Translations under genes and position numbers: made by a program
The notes under the pieces: generated by a model
Told to the model about the DNA's origin: nothing
The model's database searches: none
Seen by the model: the letters and a program-made list of their open reading frames with translations, nothing else
Assembly: GCA_946886405.1 (NCBI GenBank)
Contig: CAMPIO010000010.1
Coordinates: 1 to 62,401 of the forward strand
Direction: 5' to 3'
DNA from: an uncultured Pseudoxanthomonas sp.
GTDB lineage: Bacteria; Pseudomonadota; Gammaproteobacteria; Xanthomonadales; Xanthomonadaceae
DNA length: 62,401 nucleotides
Shown here: piece by piece, positions 61,036 through 62,401 of the stretch
Numbering within the stretch: position 1 is the first letter of the stretch
How the letters are laid out: every line of letters starts with the position of its first letter

Positions 61036-61872
61036 TCAACCGCACTTCGAATAACCACAGTTCAAGCACGTCGCGCACCCGTCCATGATGACGAGCGCCT
61101 TGGTGCTGCACTTGTGGCAGAGGGTCGCAGAGGGCGGGAAGCTGGCGCCATCGCCGGTGACGGCGATGTCTTCCGAAGAACCGGGCATGACGGCAGAAGC
61201 GCCCTCATCCGCCCTTCGGGCACCTTCTCCCGCCGGGGCGGGAGAAGGAACAACGCTTACGTCAGAGTTTTTTTTTGCGCGGTCTTCGTACTGCTTGCGC
61301 TTCTCGGCCAGGATGGCGCGCTGGTGCGCGCTCATTTCCGGGTCGTGGATCAGGCCGATGGACTTCATGTGCTCTTCCACGATGGCGCCCAGCTCGGCGA
61401 CCAGCGACGGCATGTACACGCCACCGGCCTTGAAGTAACCGCCGCGCGGATCGAACACGGCCTTCATCTCGTCCACCAGGAACGTCACGTCGCCGCCCTT
61501 GCGGAACACCGCCGACATGATGCGCGTCAGCGCCACGATCCACTGGAAGTGCTCCATGGACTTGCTGTTGACGAAGATCTCGAACGGACGGCGCAGCTCG
61601 TGCTCCGTGCCCGCATTCAACACGATGTCGTTGATGGTCACGTACATGGCGTGCTCCACCAGCGGCGACTTGATCTTGTAGGTGCTGCCGATGAGGACTT
61701 CCGGGCGCTCGATGCGCTCGTGCATCTGGATGATGTTGTCCTGGGGCGTTTCCTTTTCCACCGTCTCGCGCGCCACCGACGCCGTGGGAATCAGCGCAGC
61801 GGCTTCGCGCGCCTTGTCTTCCGGGGTGAGCACGCTGTAGCCCTTGATTTTCTTGTCGATCTTGACGGCCAT
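61036..61872 (-). CDS. nrdJb: NrdJb, B12-dependent ribonucleotide reductase companion
   Basis: A 278-residue protein. The central part, SPLVEHAMYVTINDIVLN, RRPFEIFVNSKSMEHFQWIVALTRIMSAVFRKGGDVTFLVDEMKAVFDP, matches the C-terminal half of class II ribonucleotide reductase that is encoded separately as NrdJb in Xanthomonads and Pseudomonas. The tail has the Cys cluster CHKCSTK and CATCLNCGYSKCG that recycles electrons. Residues about 209-224 come from an in-frame REP (61202-61248), next to an A9 run. The catalytic NrdJa is not in the window. Confidence 0.88.
   Translation of the reverse strand: MAVKIDKKIKGYSVLTPEDKAREAAALIPTASVARETVEKETPQDNIIQMHERIERPEVLIGSTYKIKSPLVEHAMYVTINDIVLNAGTEHELRRPFEIFVNSKSMEHFQWIVALTRIMSAVFRKGGDVTFLVDEMKAVFDPRGGYFKAGGVYMPSLVAELGAIVEEHMKSIGLIHDPEMSAHQRAILAEKRKQYEDRAKKNSDVSVVPSPAPAGEGARRADEGASAVMPGSSEDIAVTGDGASFPPSATLCHKCSTKALVIMDGCATCLNCGYSKCG
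61202..61248. repeat. dispersed repeat inserted in nrdJb
   Basis: A unit with the layout CCCTCATCCGCCC ... CTTCTCCCGCC ... GGCGGGAGAAGG, widely scattered in Xanthomonadaceae genomes. It is read in frame in the linker before the Cys tail. Confidence 0.8.
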
Positions 61873-61952
61873 GACGGTGGAATCCTGTTCGTGTTCTGAA
61901 AGTTGTCATCGATGGGCGGGGCCTGGCCTTCCGGGCCGGCGACCGCCCCAAC

Positions 61953-61974
61953 CCTCCCCCGGACCCGGGGGAGG
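61953..61974. repeat. perfect 22-base hairpin between nrdJb and the histone-like gene
   Basis: CCTCCCCCGG, loop AC, CCGGGGGAGG: a 10-bp perfect stem. It could slow transcription or be REP-like. No T run follows. Confidence 0.7.
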
Positions 61975-61993
61975 AGGGGTGAAGCATCAGGTC

Positions 61994-62401
61994 TTACTTA
62001 CGGGCCGCTTTTTTGGTGGCTTTCTTTGCGGCTTTCTTCGGGGCTGCCTTGCGCACGGCCTTCTTGGCCGCTTTCTTCGGAGCGGCTTTCTTCGCCGCCT
62101 TCTTCACGGGCGCCTTGCGGGCGACCTTCTTTGCTGCTTTCTTCACCGACTTCTTGGCGACAGCCTTCTTGGCCGTAGCCTTCTTGGCGACCTTCTTCAC
62201 GGCCTTCTTGGCGGCCGTCTTCCTGGTGGCTTTCTTCGCTGCCTTCTTCGCCGTCTTCTTGGCGGGCTTCTTGCCGGTCACCTTGCTCTGCAGGCTGGCG
62301 GCTTCGGCCTTGGCGGCGCTGCTGGCGGCGGCCAGCTTCTTCTTCGCCTTGGCGACGGTCTTCTTGACCGCCTTGGTGGCCTTGTCGGTGCGCTTGGCCA
62401 C
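61994..62401 (-). CDS. histone H1-like Lys/Ala-rich protein, cut by the window end
   Basis: At least 135 residues; the true start lies beyond 62401, or the GTG at the edge is used. The sequence is built of AKK, KAA and KKA steps (KKAAKKAVRKAAPKKA), as in bacterial histone H1-like (HC1/Hp1, AlgP-type) proteins that coat DNA. The first segment (about 40 residues) has fewer prolines and more Ser/Ala. It precedes nrdJb on the same strand with 121 bp between. Confidence 0.82.
   Translation of the reverse strand: MAKRTDKATKAVKKTVAKAKKKLAAASSAAKAEAASLQSKVTGKKPAKKTAKKAAKKATRKTAAKKAVKKVAKKATAKKAVAKKSVKKAAKKVARKAPVKKAAKKAAPKKAAKKAVRKAAPKKAAKKATKKAARK

Overview
The window is GC-rich (about two thirds G+C by eye) and looks like a chromosomal segment from the Xanthomonadaceae. 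The evidence is an XAC0095-family gene, a DUF6165 gene, NrdJb beside a lysine/alanine-rich histone H1-like protein, two REP-associated tyrosine transposases (RAYTs) with their REP palindromes, and a lysozyme-like toxin preceded by lipoprotein genes. The genus cannot be fixed from sequence alone; Pseudoxanthomonas, Lysobacter or a relative would fit. No tRNA, rRNA, CRISPR array or complete insertion sequence was found.

Layout. 0-0.8 kb: a RAYT gene inside its REP repeats. 0.86-5.5 kb: a secreted alpha/beta hydrolase, a low-affinity iron permease-like protein, an AT-richer islet with a frameshifted lipoprotein gene and a gene fragment, a MmcQ/YjbR protein, and a VOC protein next to an ECF42-like sigma factor. 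5.5-12.3 kb: a large multi-pass membrane protein and a trypsin-like protease/NucA-type endonuclease fusion in one operon, with a divergent patatin-like phospholipase; this is the most system-like unknown here. 12.3-25 kb: mostly housekeeping and hypothetical genes (apt, an MscS-like channel, an MFS exporter, a glycoside hydrolase) plus a signalling group: an ECF43-like sigma factor, a severed kinase N-terminus next to it, a full non-RD Ser/Thr kinase with TPR-like repeats 5 kb away, and a stand-alone DUF4096 transposase domain coupled to a newly noted 31-residue peptide gene.

25-40.8 kb is a cluster on the minus strand of four secreted DUF11-repeat surface proteins (725, 1480, 1475 and 1031 residues) and one small exported protein. 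The large genes share long stretches of identical DNA, so they appear to be exchanging modules by recombination. 41-50 kb holds a HELTH metallopeptidase, a CDP-glycerol glycerophosphotransferase-like protein, an M20 carboxypeptidase, an outer-membrane beta-barrel, an exported M28 aminopeptidase, a flavin-binding oxidase-like protein and a second RAYT. 50.9-54 kb is a probable toxin/immunity operon: two paralogous lipoproteins followed by a lysozyme-RTX effector with a Gln-rich tail.

54.7-55.1 kb is a non-coding minisatellite whose degenerate units recur every 21 bp, about 16 times. 56.9-61.0 kb is visibly AT-richer and carries a DUF4062 protein, a small membrane protein, an HNH-like protein and a Fic protein, so it looks acquired and defence-like. 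The right edge has nrdJb (with a REP inserted in frame) and a histone H1-like gene cut by the window end. Several REPs supply the TAG stop codon of the gene they follow.
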